Positions 9,523 through 17,923 of a stretch of 34,480 nucleotides of DNA are shown here, in pieces. Origin of the DNA: an uncultured Clostridia bacterium (GTDB lineage: Bacteria > Bacillota > Clostridia > TANB77 > CAG-508); assembly GCA_934157205.1 (NCBI GenBank), contig CAKPHJ010000015.1, positions 1-34,480 on the forward strand, in the 5' to 3' direction. The notes beneath the pieces are model-generated. The model was not told the origin of the DNA, did not search any database, and saw nothing but the letters and a program-made list of their open reading frames with translations. Both the position numbers and the translations under genes were made by a program. How positions within the stretch are numbered: the stretch's first letter is position 1; every line of letters starts with the position of its first letter.

Positions 9523-9590
9523 ATTCTTACAAATATTAATTCAATTTATAAATATTTAAATCAGAATATTGCATTTTTATTCAAAATTAT

Positions 9591-9627
9591 GTCTATACAT
9601 TATATATGTATGGACTTTTTTCTTTTT
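9591..9627 (+). terminator. Rho-independent terminator after the Rpn-like gene
   Basis: GTCTATACAT (9591-9600) pairs with ATGTATGGAC (9606-9615) over 10 bp with one G-T, loop TATAT, followed by TTTTTTCTTTTT. This is a canonical terminator. Confidence 0.88.
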
Positions 9628-10007
9628 GTTTTAGAATCATTTCGATAGTTTAGAAACCATAAAACCGTGGGTGTAAAATCTGTAATAAAAATGTAACGAC
9701 ATGAAGTTAAGCCATTTACAGCCATTAATCAGTATAAAAAAATGTTAAATCTAACATTTATAGTAATGCTAACAATAGCAAAAGGACATATAAAGAATAA
9801 ACAAGAAAATATACGAAGTTTAGTAGCGTAAATAAAATTAAAAGACATATGAGGTTGTAATAGGGATAGTGCGCCATTTTTTTGTGTTTAAATATATTAT
9901 TAGAAAATTTACTAATAAAATAAAATTCAATATAAGACAAACTAGAAATATTTGACATGAATTAGTTCAAAAATGGGTACAAACGAAAAAATTCCATAAA
10001 TCAATAT
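9628..10007. other. Gene-free stretch with nothing recognised
   Basis: About 380 bp without a convincing reading frame on either strand. The longest minus-strand frame here (9758-9958) is hydrophobic low-complexity sequence without a ribosome binding site. It may be degraded sequence. Confidence 0.5.
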
Positions 10008-10036
10008 TTGACTTTTAAAAAAATATATTGTATAAT
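10008..10036 (+). promoter_or_regulatory. Strong sigma-A promoter upstream of the candidate structured RNA
   Basis: TTGACT (10008-10013), a 17-bp spacer and a perfect TATAAT (10031-10036) form the best promoter in this region. Transcription should start near 10043, about 535 bp before the RNase J gene. Confidence 0.8.
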
Positions 10037-10043
10037 ACAAATC

Positions 10044-10430
10044 AGTGTTTAGCATAAGCTAAAAAATGAGATTTTATTATAAAAACTAGTTTAAGAACAA
10101 AGTGCGACGTAGACGCCCCTTTGTTTCGCCCAATTTGAATTTTTAACTAAAAATAGAAAAATTTAAAGGGCTAAGATTGTAGCTTTTATATAACAGAAAA
10201 GTAGAAATTTCTATTATATAAAAAGAGCGGGAACCATAAGAGAACGGAAAATAAAAGAATAAAACAAAGCGACGTGGTCGCCATTGGTTATGTTGTCAAA
10301 ATTTATTTAAACTTTTTACAATATAACAAATAACAATGCACGGAAATTTGCAAATCAAATTTTGTGCACGAACAAATAATGTGAACTTAAAATATTTTAG
10401 TAAATGCTAGTGTTTTTAATGTTCGTGGAT
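10044..10430 (+). ncRNA. Candidate large structured RNA or RNase J leader
   Basis: Directly after a consensus promoter lie about 390 nt dense in helices, without coding potential: TTTAGC/GCTAAA (10048-10063); AACAAAG/CTTTGTT (10096-10125) enclosing GCG/CGC; GCCC...GGGC (10128-10171); a long stem 10182-10228; GCGAC-GTG-GTCGC (10269-10281); GTTATgTTGTcAAAA paired with TTTTtACAAtATAAC (10287-10327); TGCAC...GTGCA (10337-10368); CACGAAC/GTTCGTG (10367-10427). Two hairpins share an ACAAAG..CGACGT core (10098-10110 and 10264-10275). No terminator is seen before rnj, so it may be its 5' leader or be processed from it. It lacks the conserved motifs of RNase P RNA, tmRNA, SRP RNA and T-boxes as far as I can see. 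The class is unknown. Confidence 0.55.
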
Positions 10431-10577
10431 AAAATAATAATAAATAATGAGATTAAATTAAATTAGTAAAAATAAATATAAAATCAAAAAAGTATATAAA
10501 AATGTTACAAATAAAATATTATATTAATGTAATTTAAAACATATACTACAAAAAATGAAAGGAGAAATTTAAAAAAT

Positions 10578-12701
10578 ATGACAGAAGAGAATATACAAAA
10601 TAATACAAAAAACACAGAGAAAGAGAGTATTGTTAAAAAAACAAGAAATACGAGAACAAATAGAACTTCAAAAGTAAATGTTACACACAAAATATTAGAA
10701 ACAGGTGAAAAACAAGAAAGAACTATAAGAAGAAGAACACCAAGAAATAAAAAAATACAAAATAATGAATTAGTAGAAAATATAACAGAAATTGAAAAAG
10801 TAAACAATAATACTGAAAATAACGAAGATGGTTATAAAAAAGAGAGAAGAAGAAATACAAGAACAAGAAATTCAGAAAATGCAAATAATACTGAAAGAGT
10901 AAGAAGAACTAGAAGAACAAAAAGAGAATTAAACAATGAAAATGCAACAGAACAAGAAATTTTATTGAATGAACAGAAAGATTTAAAAGAAAGAAAAAAT
11001 AATACAAGAACAAGAAGAAATACAAAAAACAACATTTTTAAAAAGCCTAAATTAAAAATTATACCATTAGGTGGTTTACATGAAATAGGAAAAAATATTA
11101 CAGTATTTGAGTATGAAGATGAGATAATTGTAGTAGATTGTGGTTTATCATTCCCAGAAGATGATATGCTTGGAGTTGATTTAGTAATTCCTGATATAAC
11201 ATATCTAGAAAAAAATGTAAATAAAATTAAAGGTTTAGTTATAACACATGGACATGAAGATCATATAGGAAGTGTACCATATTTATTAAAGAAAATAAAT
11301 ATACCGATTTATGCTACAAAATTAACAGTTGGTTTAATACAAAATAAACTTGAAGAACATAAATTATTAAGAAGTACAAAATTACATGAAGTAATGCAAG
11401 GACAAACTATAAAACTTGGAAAGAATTTTAAAGTTGAATTTATAAGAAGTTCACACAGTATACCAGATTCTGTAATGCTTGCAATTACAACACCAGCTGG
11501 AACTGTATTACACACAGGAGATTTTAAAATAGATTATACACCAATAGATGGAAAAATAATGGACTTTGGAAGAATTGCAGAGCTTGGAAACAAAGGCATT
11601 TTAGCTTTAATGTCAGATAGTACAAATAGTGAAAGAAAAGGATTTACAATGTCTGAAAGTTCAGTTGGAGAAGTTTTTGACAAATTATTTTTACATTGTA
11701 CTAAAAGAATAGTAGTTGCAACTTTTGCTTCAAATGTACACAGAGTACAACAAATAGTAAATTCAGCAGTTAAGTATAATAGAAAAATTGCCGTTTGTGG
11801 AAGAAGCATGATAAATATGATAGAAACTGCAAGAAAATTAGGATATATTGATTGCCCAGAAAACATTTTTATAGACATAGATATGATAAACACATATAAT
11901 GATGAGCAATTAGTTATTATAACAACAGGAAGTCAAGGCGAACCTATGTCAGCATTAACAAGAATGGCAGCAGGAGATCATAGAAAAGTTAAAATCACGC
12001 CAAATGACTTAGTTATTATTTCTGCAACACCAATACCAGGAAATGAAAAATTTGTTTCTAAAGTAATTGATGATTTAATGCAAATAGGAGCAGAAGTAGT
12101 ATATTCTTCATTAGAAGCAATACATGTTTCAGGACATGCTTGCCAAGAAGAACAAAAATTAATTTTAGCATTAGCAAAACCTAAATATTTTATACCAGTA
12201 CATGGTGAATATAGACAATTAATAGCACATAGCGAAACAGCACAAAGCATGGGAATAGAAAAAGATAATATTATAATGTTGTCAAATGGTAGAGTACTAG
12301 AAATAGATGAAGAAAGTGCAGAGTTTACTACATCCGTACCAAGTGGTAGAGTTTTAGTAGACGGACTAGGTGTTGGAGATGTTGGAAATATTGTTTTAAG
12401 AGATAGACAACATTTATCACAAGATGGTTTAATAGTAATTGTATTAACAATGGATTCTACAACAGGTGAAGTTGTCGCAGGTCCAGATGTTATATCAAGA
12501 GGATTTGTATATGTTAGAGAATCTGAAAATTTAATGGATGATGTAAAATCTGTTGTTAGACACGAAGTTAGAAAATTCGAAGAAAGAGGAGTTAGAGACT
12601 GGGCTACAATAAAAAATGGAGTTAGAGAAAATTTAAGAGATTATATTTTTATGAAAACAAAAAGAAATCCAATGATAATACCAATTATAATGGAAGTTTA
12701 A
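10578..12701 (+). CDS. rnj: Ribonuclease J (metallo-beta-lactamase/beta-CASP) with long basic N-terminal extension
   Basis: RNase J is the 5'-3' exo- and endoribonuclease that drives mRNA decay and rRNA processing in Firmicutes. At 707 residues it is about 150 longer than B. subtilis RNase J1. The excess is an N-terminal extension (about 1-155) rich in Arg, Asn, Thr and Glu with repeats such as RNTRTNRT, predicted disordered and probably RNA-binding. The catalytic core starts at KIIPLGGLHEIGKN; the metal site is HGHEDH at 224-229, followed by GDFKIDYTPIDG, the beta-CASP region (MSDSTNSERKGFT) and HVSGHA. The C-terminal RNase J domain is complete (VLVDGLGVGDVGNIVLRDR). GAAAGGAG precedes the ATG by 11 bp. 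The long leader may contain a structured RNA. gltX follows after 59 bp. Confidence 0.95.
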   Translation: MTEENIQNNTKNTEKESIVKKTRNTRTNRTSKVNVTHKILETGEKQERTIRRRTPRNKKIQNNELVENITEIEKVNNNTENNEDGYKKERRRNTRTRNSENANNTERVRRTRRTKRELNNENATEQEILLNEQKDLKERKNNTRTRRNTKNNIFKKPKLKIIPLGGLHEIGKNITVFEYEDEIIVVDCGLSFPEDDMLGVDLVIPDITYLEKNVNKIKGLVITHGHEDHIGSVPYLLKKINIPIYATKLTVGLIQNKLEEHKLLRSTKLHEVMQGQTIKLGKNFKVEFIRSSHSIPDSVMLAITTPAGTVLHTGDFKIDYTPIDGKIMDFGRIAELGNKGILALMSDSTNSERKGFTMSESSVGEVFDKLFLHCTKRIVVATFASNVHRVQQIVNSAVKYNRKIAVCGRSMINMIETARKLGYIDCPENIFIDIDMINTYNDEQLVIITTGSQGEPMSALTRMAAGDHRKVKITPNDLVIISATPIPGNEKFVSKVIDDLMQIGAEVVYSSLEAIHVSGHACQEEQKLILALAKPKYFIPVHGEYRQLIAHSETAQSMGIEKDNIIMLSNGRVLEIDEESAEFTTSVPSGRVLVDGLGVGDVGNIVLRDRQHLSQDGLIVIVLTMDSTTGEVVAGPDVISRGFVYVRESENLMDDVKSVVRHEVRKFEERGVRDWATIKNGVRENLRDYIFMKTKRNPMIIPIIMEV

Positions 12702-12760
12702 TTAAATTTAGTAACAAAATAAAATTAATAATTTATAATTTTATTAAAAGGAGAATTAAC

Positions 12761-14410
12761 ATGAATTATAAAGATTTAGCAGATTTAATATTTCCAAATG
12801 CAAAGGAAATATCATATTATGAAGAAAAATATCCTCAAAGAAATTTAGAAGAAGGGGCTATAGTAACTAGATTTGCACCTAGCCCAACAGGATTTGTACA
12901 CATTGGTGGATTGTACCAAGCATTAATTGCAAAAAAAATTGCAAATCAAACTAATGGTGTATTTTTCTTAAGAATTGAAGACACTGACCAAAAAAGAGAA
13001 GTTGAAAATGGAGTTTCTGGAATAGTAACAGCATTGAAAGAATTTAATATTGAACCAGACGAAGGTATGATTTCTGAAGATGATGAAAAGGGAAAATATG
13101 GTCCTTATAAACAAAGTCTTAGAAAAGAAATTTATCAAGCATATGCAAAATATTTAATAGAACAAGGAAAAGCATATCCATGTTTTTGCACACCAGAAGA
13201 GGGTGAAGAAATAAGAAAAAAACAAGAGTCTGCTAAAATAAGACCTGGTTATTATGGTGTGTGGGCTAAATGCAGAAATATAACTGTTGAAGAAGCTATA
13301 AATAAAATAAAAAATGGAGAAAAATATATAATAAGATTTAAATCACCAGGAAGAGAAGATAAAAAAATAAAACATCATGATGTAATAAAAGGAAATGTGG
13401 ATTTCCCTGAAAATGATCAAGATATTGTTATAATAAAAGCAGATGGTCTTCCAACATATCATTTTGCACATGCTATTGATGATCACTTAATGCATACAAC
13501 ACATGTAATTAGAGGTGATGAATGGCTTTCTTCTGTACCACTTCATTTGCAATTATTCCATGAATTAGGATTTAAAGCACCTAAATATGCACATATTGCA
13601 CCAATAATGAAAAATGATGAAGGAAATAAAAGAAAATTAAGTAAAAGAAAAGATCCTGAAGCAGCAGTTAGTTATTATGCACAAATGGGGATTCCATCTG
13701 AGAGTGTAAAAGAATATTTATTAAATATAGCAAATTCAACATTTGAAAATTGGAGAAGAGCAAACAAAGAAAAATCTATTGAAGAATTTGAATTTAAATT
13801 AAATAAAATGAGTGTAAGTGGAGCTTTGTTTGACATGGTAAAACTTTTAGATATAGCTAAAACAGTAATATCAAAAATGACAGCAGAGCAAGTATATGAA
13901 AATGCATATTCATGGGCAGAAAAATATGACAAAGATTTATTAGAAATATTAAAAGATAGAAATTATGCATTAAAAGTATTTGGGATTGAAAGAGGAAATA
14001 AAAAGCCAAGAAAAGATATTTCTAAATGGTCAGATATAAAAGAAAATATAGAATATATGTATAATGATTTATTCGAAAAAAACACTGAAGAATATCAATT
14101 TCAAGTTATAAACAATAAACAAACAATTGAAAAAATATTAAGATTATATATAGAAAAATATTATAATGAAAATGATGATAAACAAGCATGGTTTGAAAAA
14201 ATAAAAGAATTATCAGGAGAAATGGGTTATGCTAAAGAAGTAAAAGAATTTAAGGCGAATCCAGGTGCATATGATGCCCATGTTGGAGATGTAAGCACAG
14301 TGTTAAGAGTTGTTTTAACAAAAAGAACAAATACACCAGATTTATATGAAATAATGAATGTTTTAGGAAAAGAACAAATTGTAAATAGAATTAATAAATT
14401 TATAGGATAG
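12761..14410 (+). CDS. gltX: Glutamyl-tRNA synthetase
   Basis: A class I aminoacyl-tRNA synthetase of 549 residues that charges tRNA-Glu (and possibly tRNA-Gln, if an amidotransferase pathway operates). It has the HIGH motif as HIGG (47-50) in RFAPSPTGFVHIGGLYQAL, the GIEDTD-like RIEDTD, and the KMSKS motif as KLSKR (292-296). It is longer than the usual 480-500 residues because of about 35 residues before the HIGH region and a long C-terminal anticodon-binding part. AAGGAG lies 8 bp upstream of the ATG. It is downstream of rnj and may be cotranscribed. No clear terminator follows; the 76-bp gap to the next gene carries promoter-like AT-rich sequence. Confidence 0.95.
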   Translation: MNYKDLADLIFPNAKEISYYEEKYPQRNLEEGAIVTRFAPSPTGFVHIGGLYQALIAKKIANQTNGVFFLRIEDTDQKREVENGVSGIVTALKEFNIEPDEGMISEDDEKGKYGPYKQSLRKEIYQAYAKYLIEQGKAYPCFCTPEEGEEIRKKQESAKIRPGYYGVWAKCRNITVEEAINKIKNGEKYIIRFKSPGREDKKIKHHDVIKGNVDFPENDQDIVIIKADGLPTYHFAHAIDDHLMHTTHVIRGDEWLSSVPLHLQLFHELGFKAPKYAHIAPIMKNDEGNKRKLSKRKDPEAAVSYYAQMGIPSESVKEYLLNIANSTFENWRRANKEKSIEEFEFKLNKMSVSGALFDMVKLLDIAKTVISKMTAEQVYENAYSWAEKYDKDLLEILKDRNYALKVFGIERGNKKPRKDISKWSDIKENIEYMYNDLFEKNTEEYQFQVINNKQTIEKILRLYIEKYYNENDDKQAWFEKIKELSGEMGYAKEVKEFKANPGAYDAHVGDVSTVLRVVLTKRTNTPDLYEIMNVLGKEQIVNRINKFIG

Positions 14411-14464
14411 TGATCTTATTGACTTTTTATGTCACATTTTGATTTTTATATCATAATATATATT

Positions 14465-14488
14465 ATAACACAAAAAATAAAGTGTTAT
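14465..14488 (+). promoter_or_regulatory. Small hairpin before the ribosome binding site of the 91-residue protein gene
   Basis: ATAACAC (14465-14471) and GTGTTAT (14482-14488) form a perfect 7-bp stem ending just before the GGGGGGTG Shine-Dalgarno. It could affect translation initiation, but no regulator is evident. Confidence 0.35.
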
Positions 14489-14504
14489 GTGGGGGGTGAC
14501 TATT

Positions 14505-14780
14505 ATGGAGCCACAAGATACAATTTATTGTTATGATAATAAAGAAAATAAATGTAAAAGCAAAGTAGGTTGTTTGGTTATAATTGCAGGAATAATATTT
14601 GCAGCATTTGCAACAGTCATAGGAATAATTTTAGGGGCAACTTTAGCTACAACATTTTTAGAAGCTTTAGCAGCTATAATAGTTTTAGCAGTTGTTCTAG
14701 GAATACTATTTATTTTAAGTTTAATTTTAATGATATGCAACAAAGGAAAAGATAAAAAGTATAAATGCAAATGTTGTTAG
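14505..14780 (+). CDS. Small two-helix membrane protein of unknown function
   Basis: A 91-residue protein I do not recognise. The start is ATG 14505, because GGGGGTGA fits the 16S anti-Shine-Dalgarno with 7-bp spacing; an ATG at 14487 lies before that site. Residues about 20-80 form two long hydrophobic Ala/Ile/Leu/Gly-rich segments. The ends are polar and Cys-rich: TIYCYDNKENKCKSKVGC at the N terminus and KDKKYKCKCC at the C terminus. Such Cys-flanked small membrane proteins are common in Clostridia and sometimes spore-associated, but nothing here proves that. It converges on engB with a shared hairpin between them. Confidence 0.7.
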   Translation: MEPQDTIYCYDNKENKCKSKVGCLVIIAGIIFAAFATVIGIILGATLATTFLEALAAIIVLAVVLGILFILSLILMICNKGKDKKYKCKCC

Positions 14781-14782
14781 AA

Positions 14783-14810
14783 AAAAGCGGATTTTTTATA
14801 ATCCGCTTTT
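14783..14810. terminator. Bidirectional terminator between the small membrane protein gene and engB
   Basis: AAAAGCGGAT (14783-14792) pairs with ATCCGCTTTT (14801-14810), with T-rich tracts on both sides, so it can stop transcription from both strands. The engB CGG codon lies in its stem, and the stop reached by +1 frameshifting (TAA, 14798-14796) is in its loop. Confidence 0.8.
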
Positions 14811-15378
14811 CTATTTCTTTCCAAACTTCATCTTTATATATTTTTCGTTCTGAAGAAAAAGGTAATGTAATAATGTCACCAATAGGATTAATTTCCTTTT
14901 GAAGATTTTTTACCTGTGTTTCTACTTTTGTAATTGCTATTTTATCTGCTTTATTTGCAAGTATAATAAATGGTAAACCAGATGAAATAATATAATTATA
15001 CATTAATTTATCATTTGCAGTTGGGTTGTGGCGAATGTCTATTAAAAATATAATTAAACAAATTTCTTTTCTATTAAATAAGTATTCTTCAATAAATTTT
15101 CCAACTTGTTCTTGCTCTTTTTTTGACATTTTGCTGTATCCATATCCAGGTAAGTCGACAAAATAAAATTGATTATCAATGTTATAAAAGTTTATTTGTC
15201 TTGTTTTACCAGGTTCACTACTTGTTCTGGCAAGTTTTTTTCTATTTATCATAGTGTTTATAAAACTTGATTTTCCAACATTAGATTTTCCTACTAAAAC
15301 GATTTCTGGTAACCCGTTTTTTGGATATTGTTTTGGTGATACTGCTGATATTTCAAATTTTGGATTTTTAACTAACAT
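14796..15378 (-). CDS. engB: Ribosome biogenesis GTPase EngB/YsxC, completed by +1 frameshift at CGGA
   Basis: A TrmE-Era-EngA-like GTPase needed for 50S subunit assembly. G1 is GKSNVGKSS (30-38), G3 DLPGYG and G4 NKAD. In the zero frame codon 192 is CGG, and the frame then runs 30 codons further, through the terminator and 71 bp into the convergent gene (stop at 14710), giving a 222-residue protein with an unnatural hydrophobic tail. If the C at 14805 is skipped, the reading continues GGA TTA TAA and the protein ends at 193 residues, matching the family (B. subtilis YsxC is 195). ATG 15378 has AAGGAG upstream and overlaps the serS stop by 7 bp, indicating translational coupling. The family assignment is secure; the frameshift reading is inferred. 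Confidence 0.88.
14802..14805 (-). other. CGGA +1 recoding site in engB
   Basis: Minus-strand context: GAA AAG C GGA TTA TAA. Skipping C14805 gives Gly-Leu-stop and a normal-length EngB. The site lies in the 3' arm of the terminator stem as read on the plus strand. Confidence 0.7.
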
Positions 15379-16661
15379 GATTTTCTCCTTATTACATCTT
15401 GTCCACCCATGTATGGTCTTAAAATTTCTGGGATAATAACACTTCCGTCTGGTTGATAATTGTTTTCTACAATAGAAATAAGCATTCTAGGTGGGGCAAC
15501 AACGGTGTTATTTAATGTATGTGCAAAGTAATTGCCGTTTTCGCCTTTTATTCTAATTCCAAGTCTTCTTGCTTGAGCGTCTGTTAGGTTTGAACAACTT
15601 CCAACTTCAAAATATTTTTTTTGACGAGGGCTCCATGCTTCAACATCACAAGATTTTGCTTTTAGGTCTGCTAAATCTCCAGAACAACATTCTAAAGTTC
15701 TAACGGGTACATTCATGCTTCTGAAAAATTCAACTGTATAAGATAACATTTTATTGTACCATTCCCAACTTTCTTCTGGTTTGCAAACTACAATCATTTC
15801 TTGTTTTTCGAATTGGTGAATTCTATAAACACCACGTTCTTCTATACCATGAGCACCTTTTTCTTTTCTAAAACAAGGAGAATATGATGTCATTGTGTAT
15901 GGTAGTTCTTCTTCTTTTAATATTTGGTCTTTGAATTTTCCAATCATTGAATGTTCAGAAGTACCAATTAAATATAAATCTTCACCTTCTATTTTGTACA
16001 TCATTGCATCCATTTCTTCAAAGCTCATAACACCTGTTACAATATCACTTCTAATCATGTATGGTGGTATGCAATAAGTAAATCCTTTATTTATCATAAA
16101 ATCTCTTGCATATGTTAAAACAGCAGAATGTAGTCTTGCTATATCACCCATAAGATAATAAAAACCGTTTCCAGCAACTCTTCGTGCACTGTCTAGGTCT
16201 AATCCGCCAAGTGATTCTAAAATTTCACCATGGAATGGTATTTCATATGTAGGAACAATTGGGTCTCCAAATTTTTCTACTTCTACATTTTCACTATCAT
16301 CTTTACCAATAGGAACTGAACTATGCATAATATTTGGTATTTTCATCATTCTATTTTTTATTTCTTCTGAGTATGTATTTTCTAATTTTTCATTTTCTTC
16401 TAATTTTTTGTTAACTTCTGCTACTTGTGTTTTGATTTTTTCTGCTTCTTCTTTTTTTCCAGATTTCATAAGTGAACCAATTTGACTACTTAGTGTTTTT
16501 CTTTCGGAACGTAAATTATCTCCAAGAAGTTTTGCTTCTCTATTTTTTTTGTCTAATTCAATTACTTCGTCAACTAAATTTATTTTGTTATCTTGAAATT
16601 TTTTCTTTATGTTTTCTTTTACAATTTCAGGATTTTCTCTTAAAAATTTGATATCAATCAT
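15372..16661 (-). CDS. serS: Seryl-tRNA synthetase
   Basis: A class II synthetase of 429 residues, the normal length, which charges tRNA-Ser. The N-terminal long coiled-coil arm (about 30-105) binds the tRNA variable arm. Motif 2 is seen around FRKEKGAHGIEERGVYRIHQF and motif 3 near the C terminus in NTVVAPPRMLISIVEN. The start is ATG 16661, preceded by GAAGGA. It is the first gene of a serS-engB operon whose stop codon overlaps the engB start (ATGTTAG). No T-box leader is visible: only about 60 nt separate the promoter from the gene. Confidence 0.96.
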   Translation of the reverse strand: MIDIKFLRENPEIVKENIKKKFQDNKINLVDEVIELDKKNREAKLLGDNLRSERKTLSSQIGSLMKSGKKEEAEKIKTQVAEVNKKLEENEKLENTYSEEIKNRMMKIPNIMHSSVPIGKDDSENVEVEKFGDPIVPTYEIPFHGEILESLGGLDLDSARRVAGNGFYYLMGDIARLHSAVLTYARDFMINKGFTYCIPPYMIRSDIVTGVMSFEEMDAMMYKIEGEDLYLIGTSEHSMIGKFKDQILKEEELPYTMTSYSPCFRKEKGAHGIEERGVYRIHQFEKQEMIVVCKPEESWEWYNKMLSYTVEFFRSMNVPVRTLECCSGDLADLKAKSCDVEAWSPRQKKYFEVGSCSNLTDAQARRLGIRIKGENGNYFAHTLNNTVVAPPRMLISIVENNYQPDGSVIIPEILRPYMGGQDVIRRKSC

Positions 16662-16711
16662 TTTAGTTCCTTCTTTCTTTTTTGTAATGTTAGCAAATTG
16701 CTATATCGCAT

Positions 16712-16740
16712 ATTATATAATATTTTATAATAATTATCAA
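16712..16740 (-). promoter_or_regulatory. Sigma-A promoter of serS-engB
   Basis: On the minus strand, TTGATA (16740-16735), a 17-bp spacer and perfect TATAAT (16717-16712) lie 50 bp upstream of the serS start. Confidence 0.75.
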
Positions 16741-16853
16741 TAAATTGGGAAAAATAAATTTGAGAATAATTTTTAAATATCTTTTCTCACGAACTGTGAA
16801 TTGTAACTCTAAAATAAGTGTAACAAAAGTAAGAAAGGGAAAATTATAAAATT

Positions 16854-17702
16854 ATGTTTGTAGAAATAATAAAATTTTTAATTTATTCTGGAATTATAGT
16901 GTTAATTTCAAAATATATATTGGTAACAACTTTAAGAAAATTAGCAGAAAATTTAAATTTAAAACCAAAAACTATTGGTGATATTGCAGGATTTGCAACA
17001 TCTGTACCAGAATTTCTTACAATATGTGCATCAAGCTTAAATGGATTAATAGGAACAAGCATTATAAATGTATTAAGTTCAAATGTAATAAATTTAATAC
17101 AATATATAGCATCTATTGTATTGAATAAAAATAGTAAAATATTAAAAAATAAAGCTTTAAAAATAGATTTATTTTTAGTATTAATAACAATAATAATACC
17201 ACTGGTAATGGTTAAATATAATTTGCAAATGAAAATTATTGCTGTTCCTATCTTTGTATTTTTATATTATATATTTGTAAAAACAAATAGTAATATTCAT
17301 AAATTATATTTAAAAAATGAAGAAAATAAATTAGAAGAAAAAATACAGTTAGAAGAACAAAAAGAAGGACAAAACACAAGAAAAACAATTTTATATGTAA
17401 TAATATTGGCATTTTCTGGAATTTTATTGTTTGTTGTTGGAGAACTACTTGGTGAAACCCTATATGTATTATGTAATAGTTTTAGTATTTCACAGTTTAT
17501 TGTAGGAATATTATTGGGCGTAATAACTAGTTTGCCAGAATTAATAACTTTTTTTGAGGCACAAAAACATTATAAGAAAAATAATGATAATGAAATGTTA
17601 GGAGTTGTTGAAGCAACAAATAATTTATTGACTTCAAATATTTTAAATTTGTTTATTATTCAAAGTATTGCAATATTATTGTTACAATTTGTAGCTAAAT
17701 AA
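16854..17702 (+). CDS. CaCA-family sodium/calcium exchanger-like membrane protein
   Basis: A 282-residue integral membrane protein with the two inverted alpha repeats of the Ca2+:cation antiporter superfamily. Repeat 1: GDIAGFATSVPEFLTICASS followed by GTSIINVLSSNVINL. Repeat 2: LLGVITSLPELITFFEAQ followed by EATNNLLTSNILNLF. The acidic residue in each S-x-PE motif and the following Asn-rich helix form the ion site in the family. A charged cytoplasmic loop (about 145-175, Glu/Lys/Gln-rich) separates the halves. It is somewhat shorter than typical YrbG proteins (about 320). The substrate (Ca2+, Na+ or other) cannot be told. The only possible ribosome binding site, AAAGGG, is rather far from ATG 16854. 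Confidence 0.85.
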   Translation: MFVEIIKFLIYSGIIVLISKYILVTTLRKLAENLNLKPKTIGDIAGFATSVPEFLTICASSLNGLIGTSIINVLSSNVINLIQYIASIVLNKNSKILKNKALKIDLFLVLITIIIPLVMVKYNLQMKIIAVPIFVFLYYIFVKTNSNIHKLYLKNEENKLEEKIQLEEQKEGQNTRKTILYVIILAFSGILLFVVGELLGETLYVLCNSFSISQFIVGILLGVITSLPELITFFEAQKHYKKNNDNEMLGVVEATNNLLTSNILNLFIIQSIAILLLQFVAK

Positions 17703-17738
17703 AATAGCAAAAAGATTTTGAAAAAATCTATAAAAATA

Positions 17739-17768
17739 TTGACAAATATAAATAAAATAGTGTATAAT
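17739..17768 (+). promoter_or_regulatory. Sigma-A promoter of infC-rpmI-rplT
   Basis: Perfect TTGACA (17739-17744), an 18-bp spacer and perfect TATAAT (17763-17768). Transcription should begin near 17775, about 150 nt before infC. Confidence 0.85.
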
Positions 17769-17774
17769 AAGAAA

Positions 17775-17910
17775 CGTTACAAGAAGAAGTCAAACTTCTC
17801 ACCTTATCAATCAAGAAAAAGGTTAGAAATCAAATAAAAGTAAAACAAAACTAAAATATACATTGTTTTATTTATTGATTATTGACTTGTAACAAAGTCA
17901 ATTTTTTTAT
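17775..17910 (+). promoter_or_regulatory. L20-type attenuator leader of infC-rpmI-rplT
   Basis: The leader ends in a rho-independent terminator: ATTGACTT (17881-17888), loop GTAACA, AAGTCAAT (17895-17902), then a T-tract to 17908. Upstream, GTTACAAG (17776-17783) is perfectly complementary to CTTGTAAC (17886-17893), and AAGTCAA (17787-17793) to TTGACTT (17882-17888). Either pairing would disrupt the terminator and act as an antiterminator. In Bacillus the corresponding leader binds ribosomal protein L20, which favours termination; the same design is inferred here. An AGAAGT/ACTTCT hairpin near 17785-17799 adds structure. Confidence 0.75.
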
Positions 17911-17923
17911 GGAGGTGTTTTCT

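Noticed and set aside
9758..9958. Hydrophobic minus-strand reading frame
   Set aside because: No ribosome binding site, no family resemblance and low-complexity composition expected from AT-rich noncoding DNA.
10044..10430. RNase P RNA, tmRNA, SRP RNA or T-box
   Set aside because: The conserved GAGGAAAGTCC-type core, CCA end with TTCGANTCC arm, GGAAGG tetraloop region and T-box sequence were not found.
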